Part shown: piece after piece, positions 53,645 through 62,295 of the stretch
How positions within the stretch are numbered: the first letter of the stretch is position 1
Layout: each line of letters starts with the position of its first letter
NCBI GenBank assembly: GCA_964623885.1
Contig: CAZUVM010000059.1
Location: 1-64,000, forward strand
Source of the DNA: CAZUVM01 sp964623885
Lineage (GTDB): Bacteria; Verrucomicrobiota; Verrucomicrobiia; Limisphaerales; UBA8199
Direction: 5' to 3'
Length of the DNA stretch: 64,000 bases
The notes under the pieces: generated by a model
The model's database searches: none
What the model saw: the letters and a program-made list of their open reading frames with translations, nothing else
What the model was told of the DNA's origin: nothing
Program-made: the position numbers and the translations under genes

Positions 53645-55540
53645 TCATTGTTTGAGCTTTTCAAGTTGGCGCCTAGCATCCGGATAATTCGGGCGCAATG
53701 CGAGCGCGCGGGAGAAATGGAGCGAAGCCTCGTCACGTCTTCCCGCGTTGAGCAACGCGAGACCGAAGTTGTAGTGAACAACGGCGAGGTTAGGGTTTAG
53801 CGCGACGGCCTGCTGGAAGCGAGTGAGGGCGGCGTCCGTTTTGCCCTGAGAAGCGAGAACCACACCTATGGCGCCACAGGCTTCGGCGTAGTCGGGCTTG
53901 AGCGCAAGAGCTTGCTCGAATTCCTTGAGGGCATCGTCCAGCCGTCCTTCAGACTGCAGAACAACGGCCAGATTAAAGTGGGCGACCGCATAATCCGGCT
54001 TTAGAGCAACCGCCTGTTGGAATTGCCGGAGAGCTTCCTGGCGCTGCCCCTTGCGGTAGAGGGCAGTGCCCAATGCGTCATACGACTCGGCCAACCGCGG
54101 CTCGATTTCGATCGCGGCCTCCAGATGCTGGATCGCTTCGTCCGTGTTTGTCAGATTCTGGAGCTGAAAGCTGCCAAGGTGCAACTCGGCCACCGCGTCG
54201 CGTTTGGTGACGTCGAGCGCATGTTGAAATAGTGTGCCGTTATCACGCCAGTAGCCAATTTGCCGCTCCGTTGCCGTGGCGGACGCGATCAGAACGCAGA
54301 TTCCGACAACAACCAAAATCCTCTGACCGGCAGGCCAGCAGATCGTGACAAGCTCCGTCAGTCCCCAAACCACGATTACGAAAAGGCCTACGGAAGGAAG
54401 ATACGTGTACCGGTCGGCCATTGATTGAGAGCCTACCTGCACTAAACCGATAACCGGAACGAGAGTGCCAAGGAACCAGAGCCAACCAATCAGGGCATAG
54501 GGGCGAGCGCGCCGGATTGACCAAAGCAAGGCAGTGATTCCAAGTAGCAGCAGGCAGGCCGCCACCGCCGCGAGGAGCGGCAATTGAGCGGGCACGGGAT
54601 AAAAAACTGAGAGGTTGGATGGCCAGAGCATTTTGGCCAGATAACGAACATATGCCACCAACGCATTCTCGATGCGAGCGGGGAGCGGCAACCGCGAAAT
54701 TGCTCCACCCTGTCGCTGAGCCAGCCAGGTAATCACACTCGCGACCACAGCCAGCATAAGGAAAGGAAGCTTTTCCAAAAGCAGGCGCTTCAGCGGAATG
54801 AGTTGCGCTCGATTTTCGCCAGCGTCAAAAAGACGCCAGCGAAGTAAGGGCCAGATATCAAGGAGTAATAACACAAATGGCAATGTCACAAGCATTGGCT
54901 TACTTAACAGGCCGAGAATGAAACACACCAACGTAAGGGAGTAATAGAGGGTGGCTCGCCGTGCAGACGCCTTGGCGTACGAGGCGTAACACCAAACCGT
55001 AAGCACAAAGAACAAACCGCTGAGTACATCCTTACGCTCGGCCACCCAGACCACTGACTCAACATGCAACGGGTGAACGCCGAAGAGGGCGGCGACAAAA
55101 AAGCTTCGCCAGGTCGCGCCGGTAATCCGTCGCAGCAGCACAAACAGCAGCAAAGTGGTTGCGACGTGGAACAAGACACTCGTCAGGTGATGTCCGGCCG
55201 GCCGAAGTTGGAAAAGCTGGCAGTCGAGCATGTGCGACAGCCAGGTCAACGGATGCCAATTCCCCGCATTGAAACTGGTGAAGGCCCAGACCACGCCCGA
55301 ACCACTTAGACCCGACTGCACGTGCAGGTTTTCAGTCACATAGACATCGTCGTCGTAGTTGATGAATCCGTTCTGCCTGGCAGGGAGGAAAACCAATAGC
55401 ACGCCGACCACCAGCAGCACGGCGCATATGAAAACGGCACGCGTCGAACTTGTCGATTTATCCACTGTCTTTCTAACAGTCGCAACAGGATTACACTTTG
55501 CCGTAGAGGCAATGCGGGATCCCTCAGCATTTGATTTCAA
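53645..55540 (-). CDS. TMTC-like GT-C/TPR protein, fourth in tandem array
   Basis: This 631-residue protein has an N-terminal helix, then NYDDDVYVTENLHVQSGLSG in the first loop, LTWLSHMLDCQLFQLRPAGH, and VFGVHPLHVESVVWVAERKD, all hallmarks of the TMTC-type GT-C group. About ten helices are present, and about six TPRs make up the last 220 residues (GTALYRKGQRQEALRQFQQA; VVLQSEGRLDDALKEFEQAL). Eukaryotic TMTCs are O-mannosyltransferases for cadherin domains; bacterial substrates are unknown. The start is a TTG overlapping the stop of the preceding paralogue by 4 bases; no in-frame ATG lies near. Confidence 0.85.
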   Translation of the reverse strand: MKSNAEGSRIASTAKCNPVATVRKTVDKSTSSTRAVFICAVLLVVGVLLVFLPARQNGFINYDDDVYVTENLHVQSGLSGSGVVWAFTSFNAGNWHPLTWLSHMLDCQLFQLRPAGHHLTSVLFHVATTLLLFVLLRRITGATWRSFFVAALFGVHPLHVESVVWVAERKDVLSGLFFVLTVWCYASYAKASARRATLYYSLTLVCFILGLLSKPMLVTLPFVLLLLDIWPLLRWRLFDAGENRAQLIPLKRLLLEKLPFLMLAVVASVITWLAQRQGGAISRLPLPARIENALVAYVRYLAKMLWPSNLSVFYPVPAQLPLLAAVAACLLLLGITALLWSIRRARPYALIGWLWFLGTLVPVIGLVQVGSQSMADRYTYLPSVGLFVIVVWGLTELVTICWPAGQRILVVVGICVLIASATATERQIGYWRDNGTLFQHALDVTKRDAVAELHLGSFQLQNLTNTDEAIQHLEAAIEIEPRLAESYDALGTALYRKGQRQEALRQFQQAVALKPDYAVAHFNLAVVLQSEGRLDDALKEFEQALALKPDYAEACGAIGVVLASQGKTDAALTRFQQAVALNPNLAVVHYNFGLALLNAGRRDEASLHFSRALALRPNYPDARRQLEKLKQ

Positions 55541-57684
55541 GGTTTCACCGCCTCTCGGAGCTTTTGCAGTTCCTGCCGGGCCTCCGGATACTCAGGGCGG
55601 ATTCTCAATGCCTCGGAAAGATGTTGGATGGCCTCGGGCGTGCGGCCTAGTCGGGCAAGGCAGATGCCATAATTGGCCTGAGCTTCAGCATCGTCAGGAG
55701 CGCTCGCCGCAGCCGCCTCGAATTGGCCGGCCGCCTCTTCGAGCCGTCCGGCGTTGAACAACAATGCTGCCAGATCCTTGCGTACTGAGGCATCGGTCGG
55801 TTCGAGCTTTACTGCGTCTCGCAAATACCCAACAGCTTCCCCGTTGCGTCCCAGCTTGAGCAAAAGTCCCGCAAGGTTTACATGGAGACGGAAGTCATTC
55901 GGGTTGCACTTAAGAGCTTCCTGAAACTCTGCGAGCGCCGGTTCAAGGTGACCCTGCCGCTGATAAGCGAAGGCAAGGTTACTGTGGGCCTCAGCGAAAC
56001 CGGGCCAGCGGCGTATGGCTTCCTGGAATTGCCCGACGGCTTCCTCAACGCGGCCCAATTGCATCAGTACGCTTCCGTAGCTGTTGCGCGTGTTAATGTC
56101 GTCCGGCTTGAGGCGCAGTGCTTCGTTGAGTTCACGAAAAGCTTCATCCAGGCGGCCTTGCATTTGCAGGCAATCAGCGAGATTGCCATGGGCCAGATAG
56201 TTGTCCGGAACTGCTTCGATGGCATGGCGGAACAGTGTTTCACTATCTTTCCAGAAGCCGACTTGTCGAAATGTGAAACCTATGCAGAGCACAACTGCCG
56301 CGACGCCCGCGCCTGTCAGAACATATTTGTGCACCCGCCCTTTGCTGGCCAGAGCTGAAATGCCCCAAGTCAGCACCATGGCGATGCCAATCATCGGAAG
56401 ATAGGTATAGCGATCGGCCATCGATTGACGTCCCACTTGGATCAGACCGATCACCGGCAGCAGGCTGCCAAGATACCAGAGCCAGCCGACCAACAGGTAC
56501 GGCGCGGTACGTCGCAGCAACCAAGCACAGGCAGTCAACCCGACCAGCGCCGCGCACGAACTCAGGAGCACCCATGCGGGCCAGTACCCAGGATGTGGAT
56601 AAAACACCGCAAGGTTCACCGGCCAGAACAGTTTCACAAGGTATCGCACATAGGAAACCACTGCGTTCTCAGCGCGAGCCGACAGCGGCAACTCGCCGAT
56701 CATGCCTGTTGCTCCTGCCCGGTGCTGCACCAAATAGACAACTAAACTGAAGAACGCCGCCAGCACCAAGAAAGGCAGCTTTTCAAGCAGAAGGCCAAGC
56801 CGTGCTTTCCTTTGGATACTGGAGGCAGGCTTCGGCGCAGCTTGCGGCGGATTGAGATTAAGCTCTCCTCCAATACCGAGTGCACGCAGGCGTTGCAGCG
56901 GCCAAATATCCAGCAATAGCAAGATAAAAGGCAAAGTGACGAGCATCTGTTTGCTAAGTAAGCCCAACGTGAAGAAAAGACATGCAATGATATAAAAGCG
57001 TAAGGCGCGAGCATTCGAAAATGACGCGGCCCCTGCCCTGCCACCACTTGATTCCTGCTGACCTCGTAACGCCTCACTTAATTGTAGCCGGGGCGGGGGC
57101 GTCCTCGTCCCCGTGGTTGATCTACTCTGCTGAATCGGGGACGAGACGTCCCCGCCCCTATTCAACCGAGGGGTCAACTGACTTCGCGCCTGTCGCTCGC
57201 GCACATAAATCGAGTAGGACCAAATCGTCAGAACAAAAAAGAAAGCGCTGAGGACATCTTTGCGCTCGGCCACCCAGGCGACGGATTCGACCCGAAGAGG
57301 ATGCAAACCAAAGAGAGCGGCCATAAACCAACTCCGCCAGGCTGCGCCGGTGATTTTTGTGAACACCAGAAACACGAGGATGGTGTTGAGGGCGTGTAAG
57401 AGAACGCTGGTCAGGTGATGCCCCCAGGCACGCATTCCGAACATCTGGCAATCCAGCATGTGCGAGAGCCAGGTAAGCGGATGCCAATTGCTCGCGGTCG
57501 AGGTTTGAAACGCCCATTTAATACCCTGCCAGGTTAAACCAGTCTGCACGTGCGGATTGGCAGTCACGTAAGTGCCATCGTCGAAACTGACGAAATCGTT
57601 CGCCAAGATCGGTGCAAACGCCACTAGCACCAGGAACCCAAGACCCAGGCAACCAAACAGGGACTGTTTTGATTGCGCGGTCAT
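55537..57684 (-). CDS. TMTC-like GT-C/TPR protein, third in tandem array
   Basis: At 715 residues it is longer than its neighbour mainly because of an inserted, Pro/Arg/Ser-rich loop (NRGGDVSSPIQQSRSTTGTR and onwards, about residues 175-215) encoded by a palindrome at 57090-57158. The first loop DFVSFDDGTYVTANPHVQTG and LTWLSHMLDCQMFGMRAWGH match the paralogues. The acidic run is FDDGTYV rather than the triple DDD of the siblings. The TPR array includes LADCLQMQGRLDEAFRELNE and LAFAYQRQGHLEPALAEFQE. It overlaps the next gene by 4 bases and follows the previous one by 34. Confidence 0.85.
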   Translation of the reverse strand: MTAQSKQSLFGCLGLGFLVLVAFAPILANDFVSFDDGTYVTANPHVQTGLTWQGIKWAFQTSTASNWHPLTWLSHMLDCQMFGMRAWGHHLTSVLLHALNTILVFLVFTKITGAAWRSWFMAALFGLHPLRVESVAWVAERKDVLSAFFFVLTIWSYSIYVRERQARSQLTPRLNRGGDVSSPIQQSRSTTGTRTPPPRLQLSEALRGQQESSGGRAGAASFSNARALRFYIIACLFFTLGLLSKQMLVTLPFILLLLDIWPLQRLRALGIGGELNLNPPQAAPKPASSIQRKARLGLLLEKLPFLVLAAFFSLVVYLVQHRAGATGMIGELPLSARAENAVVSYVRYLVKLFWPVNLAVFYPHPGYWPAWVLLSSCAALVGLTACAWLLRRTAPYLLVGWLWYLGSLLPVIGLIQVGRQSMADRYTYLPMIGIAMVLTWGISALASKGRVHKYVLTGAGVAAVVLCIGFTFRQVGFWKDSETLFRHAIEAVPDNYLAHGNLADCLQMQGRLDEAFRELNEALRLKPDDINTRNSYGSVLMQLGRVEEAVGQFQEAIRRWPGFAEAHSNLAFAYQRQGHLEPALAEFQEALKCNPNDFRLHVNLAGLLLKLGRNGEAVGYLRDAVKLEPTDASVRKDLAALLFNAGRLEEAAGQFEAAAASAPDDAEAQANYGICLARLGRTPEAIQHLSEALRIRPEYPEARQELQKLREAVKP
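57090..57158. repeat. Inverted repeat read through inside a TMTC-like gene
   Basis: Arms 57090-57113 and 57136-57158 are 23-24 bases, matching as reverse complements except for one mismatch and a one-base gap; both contain GGGGCGGGG and CGTCC/TCGTCCCCG. Spacer is 22 bases. The element is wholly within the coding frame of the enclosing gene and gives a Pro/Arg/Ser-rich peptide absent from the paralogues. Confidence 0.8.
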
Positions 57685-57718
57685 AGTTTATGGCGGAGGC
57701 TGAATCTCGATTGTTTCT

Positions 57719-59623
57719 TCATGGGTTCGGCGACTGCTTTAGCAATTGCAGTTGTCGTCGTGCCTCGGGGTAGTTCGGGCGCAGTTGCAGAGCATGTTCA
57801 AGGTGGGTAACCGCTTCGGGCCTCCGTTGCGACGCCAGCAGTGCCATGGCCAACTCAAAGTGTGTCTGCGGGGAACCTGGGCGCAGTTTCAGAACCGCTT
57901 CAAATTGAGTGATGCCTTCCGCAAAACGGCCCTGTCGACACAAAGCAACTGCAAGGTTATATCGAACAGCCGGTAAATTGGGGTTCAGGCGAGTCGCTTC
58001 CTCGAATTCAATAATGCCTTCCGCCACGTGATTCTGACGGCAGAGGACGTTGGCCAGGTTAGCGTGAGCCTTGGCCTCACCGGGCCGAAGCTTAATCGCC
58101 GATCGGAACTGATCGCTCGCTTCGTCGAGACGCCCCTGGCGTTCCAATTCGAGCCCCAGGTTAATATGGGCAAGGAAATTGTTCCGGGTGACTGCCAGAG
58201 CGTGCGCCCAAAGCGATTCGCTGGTTTGCCAATAGCGGGCCTGGTGAAAGGTTAATGGGACGCAAAGCACTACAACCGGAACGACAAACCAACTGAAGGC
58301 AGGAGTGAGTTTGCCGGACCGAGCAGCCGGCGCGACAGCTGTAACTCCAGCCTGAGCCTCGGAGCCGAACTGTTGAGCACGCCATGCCGCGGTCATGGTC
58401 TGCAGCCCCCAAGCGAGGACGATGAAGATTCCAATAAGTGATATATAGGTGTAGCGATCGGCCATCGCCTGACCACCTGCTTGAATGATTCCAATCACTG
58501 GTACCAGGGTGATCACAAACCAAAGCCAACCCACGAACAACCAGGGATATCGCCGGCGTGACACGAGAACCAGCATTGTCACCGTTGCCAGAAATGCGAT
58601 CGCCAAAACTACCAAGACCAGCTTCAGTTGAGCCGGAAAAGGATAAAACAAGGTTAAATCGACGGGCCAAAACATTTTGGCTAGATAGCGGCAATAAGAC
58701 ACTGCAGCGTTCTCGAGACGTAGGCCAATCGAAAGATTTCCCATTATCGTTACGGCACCACTCTGCTTTTGAACCAGGTACGTCACGATGCAGGAAATCG
58801 CTGCCAGGGCGAAAAAGGGGACTTTCTCCAGAACCAGACGGTTTAATGGAAGCGGGTGGCGCTTTAATGGCCAGAAGTCCAGAAGCAGGAGCACCAGCGG
58901 AAGAGACACAAGCATCGGTTTGGCCATCAGGCCAAGCGCGAAGAGAGTGAGTGCAAGGAGGTAGAACGCTACGGCATAGGAAGGCGAATGCTCTGAACCG
59001 GAGGTCCGTCGCATATCGTGCTTACGAGTTTGCGACCAACTAAAACGAGCGTATCGGCCATAGGCAGCAACCGTCAGCAGAAAGAAAAGTGTACTCAGCA
59101 CATCTTTCCGTTCGGCAACCCAGGCGACAGACTCCACATGCAGTGGATGCAAGCCAAATAGGCCGGCCACCAGAAAGCTGGGCCAGAGCGCTTTCGTCAG
59201 GCGCTTCAGCAGCAGGAACAGCAGCACGGTATTGACGCCGTGGAGCAACACGCTCGTCAGGTGATGTCCCCACGGCAGAATCCCATAAACCTGGCAGTCC
59301 AGCATGTGGGACAGCCAGGTGACCGGATGCCAATTGGACGCCGCGGTGGTTTGAAACGCCCATTTGAGGCCGGTCCAGGTCAGGCCGGCTTGAACGTAAG
59401 GGTTGGCGGTGACGTAAAGGTCATCATCGAAATCAATGAACCCGCTGGAGAACACAGGGGAAAACGCTGCAGCGACAAGCAGAATGAGCAAAGTGGACAG
59501 AGTAATCGGCGAAAGAAAAGCACCCTTAAGGGTGTCGCGGGCCGTGGCCTGCATGACGATGCCGCTGCCAGCGCGCGGCAACGGTGGGCGCGGGCCAAGC
59601 GTGCTGGGGTTGGGCCGTGCCAT
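57719..59623 (-). CDS. TMTC-like GT-C/TPR protein, second in tandem array
   Basis: 634 residues from the ATG at 59623 (a GTG at 59641, overlapping the upstream gene by 14 bases, is also open). First loop is IDFDDDLYVTANPYVQAGLT, then NWHPVTWLSHMLDCQVYGIL and LFGLHPLHVESVAWVAERKD. A polar loop near residue 190 (SWSQTRKHDMRRTSGSEHSP) stands where the insertions lie in its paralogues. The C-terminus has six TPRs (LELERQGRLDEASDQFRSAI; AVALCRQGRFAEGITQFEAV), ending YPEARRQLQLLKQSPNP. It is 4 bases from the stop of the first gene. Confidence 0.85.
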   Translation of the reverse strand: MARPNPSTLGPRPPLPRAGSGIVMQATARDTLKGAFLSPITLSTLLILLVAAAFSPVFSSGFIDFDDDLYVTANPYVQAGLTWTGLKWAFQTTAASNWHPVTWLSHMLDCQVYGILPWGHHLTSVLLHGVNTVLLFLLLKRLTKALWPSFLVAGLFGLHPLHVESVAWVAERKDVLSTLFFLLTVAAYGRYARFSWSQTRKHDMRRTSGSEHSPSYAVAFYLLALTLFALGLMAKPMLVSLPLVLLLLDFWPLKRHPLPLNRLVLEKVPFFALAAISCIVTYLVQKQSGAVTIMGNLSIGLRLENAAVSYCRYLAKMFWPVDLTLFYPFPAQLKLVLVVLAIAFLATVTMLVLVSRRRYPWLFVGWLWFVITLVPVIGIIQAGGQAMADRYTYISLIGIFIVLAWGLQTMTAAWRAQQFGSEAQAGVTAVAPAARSGKLTPAFSWFVVPVVVLCVPLTFHQARYWQTSESLWAHALAVTRNNFLAHINLGLELERQGRLDEASDQFRSAIKLRPGEAKAHANLANVLCRQNHVAEGIIEFEEATRLNPNLPAVRYNLAVALCRQGRFAEGITQFEAVLKLRPGSPQTHFELAMALLASQRRPEAVTHLEHALQLRPNYPEARRQLQLLKQSPNP

Positions 59624-59627
59624 TGAG

Positions 59628-61907
59628 CTACTGCAGATCACTTAGCGCCCGTTGCGCTTCGGGATATCCAGGCCTCATGCGGATGGCCTCAGCAAACTCG
59701 CTGCGCGCCTCGGCGCGTTTTCCCTGCCGCACTAGCAACAGTCCGTAACCGTAGTGCCCTTCCGCATTGTCGGGGATGAGCCGAATTGCTTCCCGGTATT
59801 GGAGAGCCGCTTCGTCCAGCCGGCCTTGTTGGACCAGTCCCGCCGCATGTGCATTCACTGATGCGGCGGCGGCCTGGTAATGGAGACGGGCCTCATTGGT
59901 TTGTCCCAAGCCCTCGAGCGCAATCGCCAGATTGATGTGGGTCATCGGCTGGTCCGGATTGATCTCGATCGCTTTGCGGTAATGTTCGAGCGCCTCCGCA
60001 TATTGGCCTTTTGAAGCGAGCGCCACGGCCAGGTTGACGTGACCGTTGAGCAACATGGGGTTCACCTTCACGGCCTGGCGATCGTGTTCGATCGCTTCAT
60101 CGAGTTGGCCGCGACTCGCAAGAATAACGGCCAGGTTCACATGCGCCTCGGGGCAGTCGGGATTAAGCTGAAGCGCGCGCCGATAGCAATCCATCGCCTG
60201 ATCATGTTGGCCTTTGGCAAACAGCGCATTGCCCAAACTCACCAGGCCATTGACCTGATCGGGACCACTCTTGATCGCTTCCCGGTATTCAGCGAGGGCC
60301 TCGTCGATTTTGCCACGATGCAACAAATCGCGACTGAGATTGTAGCGCGCCATCCAGGAGTCCGGGTTTTTCCTCACGGTGTCGCGCCAGAGTGTCTCGA
60401 GGTCCTTGTACGAGCGCGCCTGCGACCAGGTCAAAGCTGCCAGACCGAGAACGAGCACAGTACCAATGATACCTGCCATTCGCGGCAATAACAGGGACGC
60501 CGAGGACGGCGTCTCTACCAGATTTGAATTAGGTGTGGACGAGCGCGGCTTGCCAATCCAAGCCAACCCCGCCGCGGCCAGAGCAAGCGGACCAAGACAG
60601 GCAACATACTGGTAATGGTCAGCGACAAAGGTGTAACGGAAGGTGAACAGCATTATGAACCCGAGCGTCGGGCTGAGCGTTGCGACAAAAAACACCAGCG
60701 CCGTTTCGGGACCCCGGCCGAAAGACCGGCGCGCGTACCAGACGAGCAGACCCAAAGCTCCGCCAAGCAGAATCCAAATGTAGTCCAGCGGATTGGAGGC
60801 ATTCACAGTCCAACGCGGATAACTGAACGCGAGTTGAAAGGGCCACACCAATTTAGCGAGGTAAAACCAAACGCCGCGACTGGCGATCAGCAATCGATCC
60901 ATCAATGGGATGGCAAATTCGGAGCCGTGGGTACCGATGTGGTGGCGCTCCCACCACATGGTCACCAAGCCCATTCCCAAACCCATAAAGACAAAGGGAG
61001 CGATCTGCGCCCAGCGCCAGAGCGTCAGCGGCCTCTTCTTGAGCCACAAAACCAAAACCAATGCGGCAGGAAGTGTGCAGGCCGTCGTCTTGCTGAAAAG
61101 AGCCAAAGCATAGAAGCTCAGGGCGAGCGGGTAAAAAGCCCAACTTTTAAGAATTTGGTTGGCCTCGGGACTGCGACCACTCGCATCGACACCGGCCTTC
61201 ATGCCGGTGTCGATGCGAGAATGCCCTTCAAGGAACTGGAGCCAGGCCAGCAAACAAAGAAGAGCAAAGAACATCGACGAGACATTTTTTCGCTCCGTAA
61301 TCCAGGCGACCGATTCGACCTGCACAGGGTGCAGCGTGAACAAAGCCGCTCCAAGCCAGGCCCAGGGGATTTCCAGTCGCCGCAACAATCGCCAAACCAA
61401 CAACCCGTTCGCCGCGTGGAGCACCAGGTTCACCCAATGGTAACCCGTTGGACTAAGGCCCCACAGCGCGTACTCAAAACGGAACATCGTGTATACCAGA
61501 GGGAAGTACTGCGAGGGTGAGTCCTGAGAAAACCAAATCCGACCGAGGCCGTCCGGCGCGGTTAGGAGCTTGTTGCGGATGACGTAAACGTCGTCATCCC
61601 AAATAAACCCGGCGTGCCAGACTGGCTGGTAAGCAAGAACAGTCAGAAGAACCAGGCCCAGCCCGCACACAAAGGGCTGTCGCAGAAAGTTAACCAGTGA
61701 ATCCAGCCACGGCACGCATTGATTTAAAGGCGCTATCGGAGCACCCTTCGCCCCGCGATTGGCTGAAGGACGCGGCTCCTTGACGAGAACGCTGGTTTCA
61801 GCAGTTTTTTCATCATCCAATTCGGCGCTATCGGCGCGAAGTGACCTGTTTGTGGACACTAATTGTCCTGCGGCAGGTCTTTTGGTTCGGCCGTTTCGCC
61901 GCTTCAT
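59628..61907 (-). CDS. TMTC-like GT-C/TPR protein, first in tandem array
   Basis: 759 residues from the ATG at 61907 (TTG at 61931 is possible). A 60-residue polar N-terminus precedes the first helix. First loop is HAGFIWDDDVYVIRNKLLTA, then LFTLHPVQVESVAWITERKN. It is less like the other three: NWHPLTW and the HMLDC block are replaced by SQYFPLVYTMFRFEYALWGL. The TPR array is the largest, about seven repeats. Two palindromic elements lie inside it: 61180-61219, encoding R-I-D-T-G-M-K-A-G-V-D-A, and 60494-60515, encoding V-E-T-P-S-S-A-S. It heads the array and has a 167-base gap to the divergent small gene. Confidence 0.85.
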   Translation of the reverse strand: MKRRNGRTKRPAAGQLVSTNRSLRADSAELDDEKTAETSVLVKEPRPSANRGAKGAPIAPLNQCVPWLDSLVNFLRQPFVCGLGLVLLTVLAYQPVWHAGFIWDDDVYVIRNKLLTAPDGLGRIWFSQDSPSQYFPLVYTMFRFEYALWGLSPTGYHWVNLVLHAANGLLVWRLLRRLEIPWAWLGAALFTLHPVQVESVAWITERKNVSSMFFALLCLLAWLQFLEGHSRIDTGMKAGVDASGRSPEANQILKSWAFYPLALSFYALALFSKTTACTLPAALVLVLWLKKRPLTLWRWAQIAPFVFMGLGMGLVTMWWERHHIGTHGSEFAIPLMDRLLIASRGVWFYLAKLVWPFQLAFSYPRWTVNASNPLDYIWILLGGALGLLVWYARRSFGRGPETALVFFVATLSPTLGFIMLFTFRYTFVADHYQYVACLGPLALAAAGLAWIGKPRSSTPNSNLVETPSSASLLLPRMAGIIGTVLVLGLAALTWSQARSYKDLETLWRDTVRKNPDSWMARYNLSRDLLHRGKIDEALAEYREAIKSGPDQVNGLVSLGNALFAKGQHDQAMDCYRRALQLNPDCPEAHVNLAVILASRGQLDEAIEHDRQAVKVNPMLLNGHVNLAVALASKGQYAEALEHYRKAIEINPDQPMTHINLAIALEGLGQTNEARLHYQAAAASVNAHAAGLVQQGRLDEAALQYREAIRLIPDNAEGHYGYGLLLVRQGKRAEARSEFAEAIRMRPGYPEAQRALSDLQ
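60494..60515 (-). repeat. GGGACGCCG palindrome inside TMTC-like gene 1
   Basis: GGGACGCCG (60494-60502), loop AGGA, CGGCGTCTC (60507-60515; one wobble mismatch). On the coding strand it reads G-V-E-T-P-S-S-A-S-like (LVETPSSASLL), matching the copy at 43683-43704 in sequence and reading frame. It lies in the polar loop before RMAGIIGTVLVLGLA. Confidence 0.82.
61180..61219 (-). repeat. Perfect 17-bp stem palindrome inside TMTC-like gene 1
   Basis: CTCGCATCGACACCGGC (61180-61196), loop CTTCAT, then its exact reverse complement (61203-61219). It is in frame, and the coding strand gives S-R-I-D-T-G-M-K-A-G-V-D-A-S in the hydrophilic loop after AWLQFLEG. The paralogues have a polar but different loop here. 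Confidence 0.9.
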
Positions 61908-62074
61908 CAAGAGCCATGGTAGGTGGGTCAAACACCTAATTCAATTTGTTCTTTCGAATGGTAAATCTCCTGGGCGGATTTACCTGGTCAGGGCGAGGGG
62001 AATCGAGGGCGCACGGAGGCGGGCGGGCTGGGGACATTGAAGAAATGGCCTCCAAATTGCTGTCTAATATTTGA

Positions 62075-62248
62075 ATGAAGCGCGCCGGCTTTAAGATCCA
62101 ACCAGAGAAAGGTGGCTGGCTGCGAACTACGCTTTGGCCTGTCAATCATCGCCACGACGTTCCGTTCTTCCGGTTGGTCGACATTCTGATGTTCTTCGCG
62201 CTCGTGGGTCTGACCGTGGCCATTGCCCGGGTCGTGCTGGCGCACTGA
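62075..62248 (+). CDS. Small predicted membrane protein (57 aa)
   Basis: An ATG at 62075 opens 57 codons: MKRAGFKIQPEKGGWLRTTL, then WPVNHRHDVPFFRLVDILMF, then FALVGLTVAIARVVLAH. A basic N-terminus and one clear membrane helix are visible. It is divergent from the TMTC array. No ribosome-binding site stands out and no family was recognised, so it could be chance. Confidence 0.5.
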   Translation: MKRAGFKIQPEKGGWLRTTLWPVNHRHDVPFFRLVDILMFFALVGLTVAIARVVLAH

Positions 62249-62295
62249 AAGCTCGGTCGTCCATCTGCTGTTAGGGCACCGGTTTCTTCGATTTC

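Noticed and set aside
60615..61520. Open frame on the + strand, 301 codons, opposite the first TMTC-like gene.
   Set aside because: The sequence is low complexity (Gln/Arg/Glu/Lys-rich) and lacks motifs, while the opposite frame has clear TMTC and TPR patterns.
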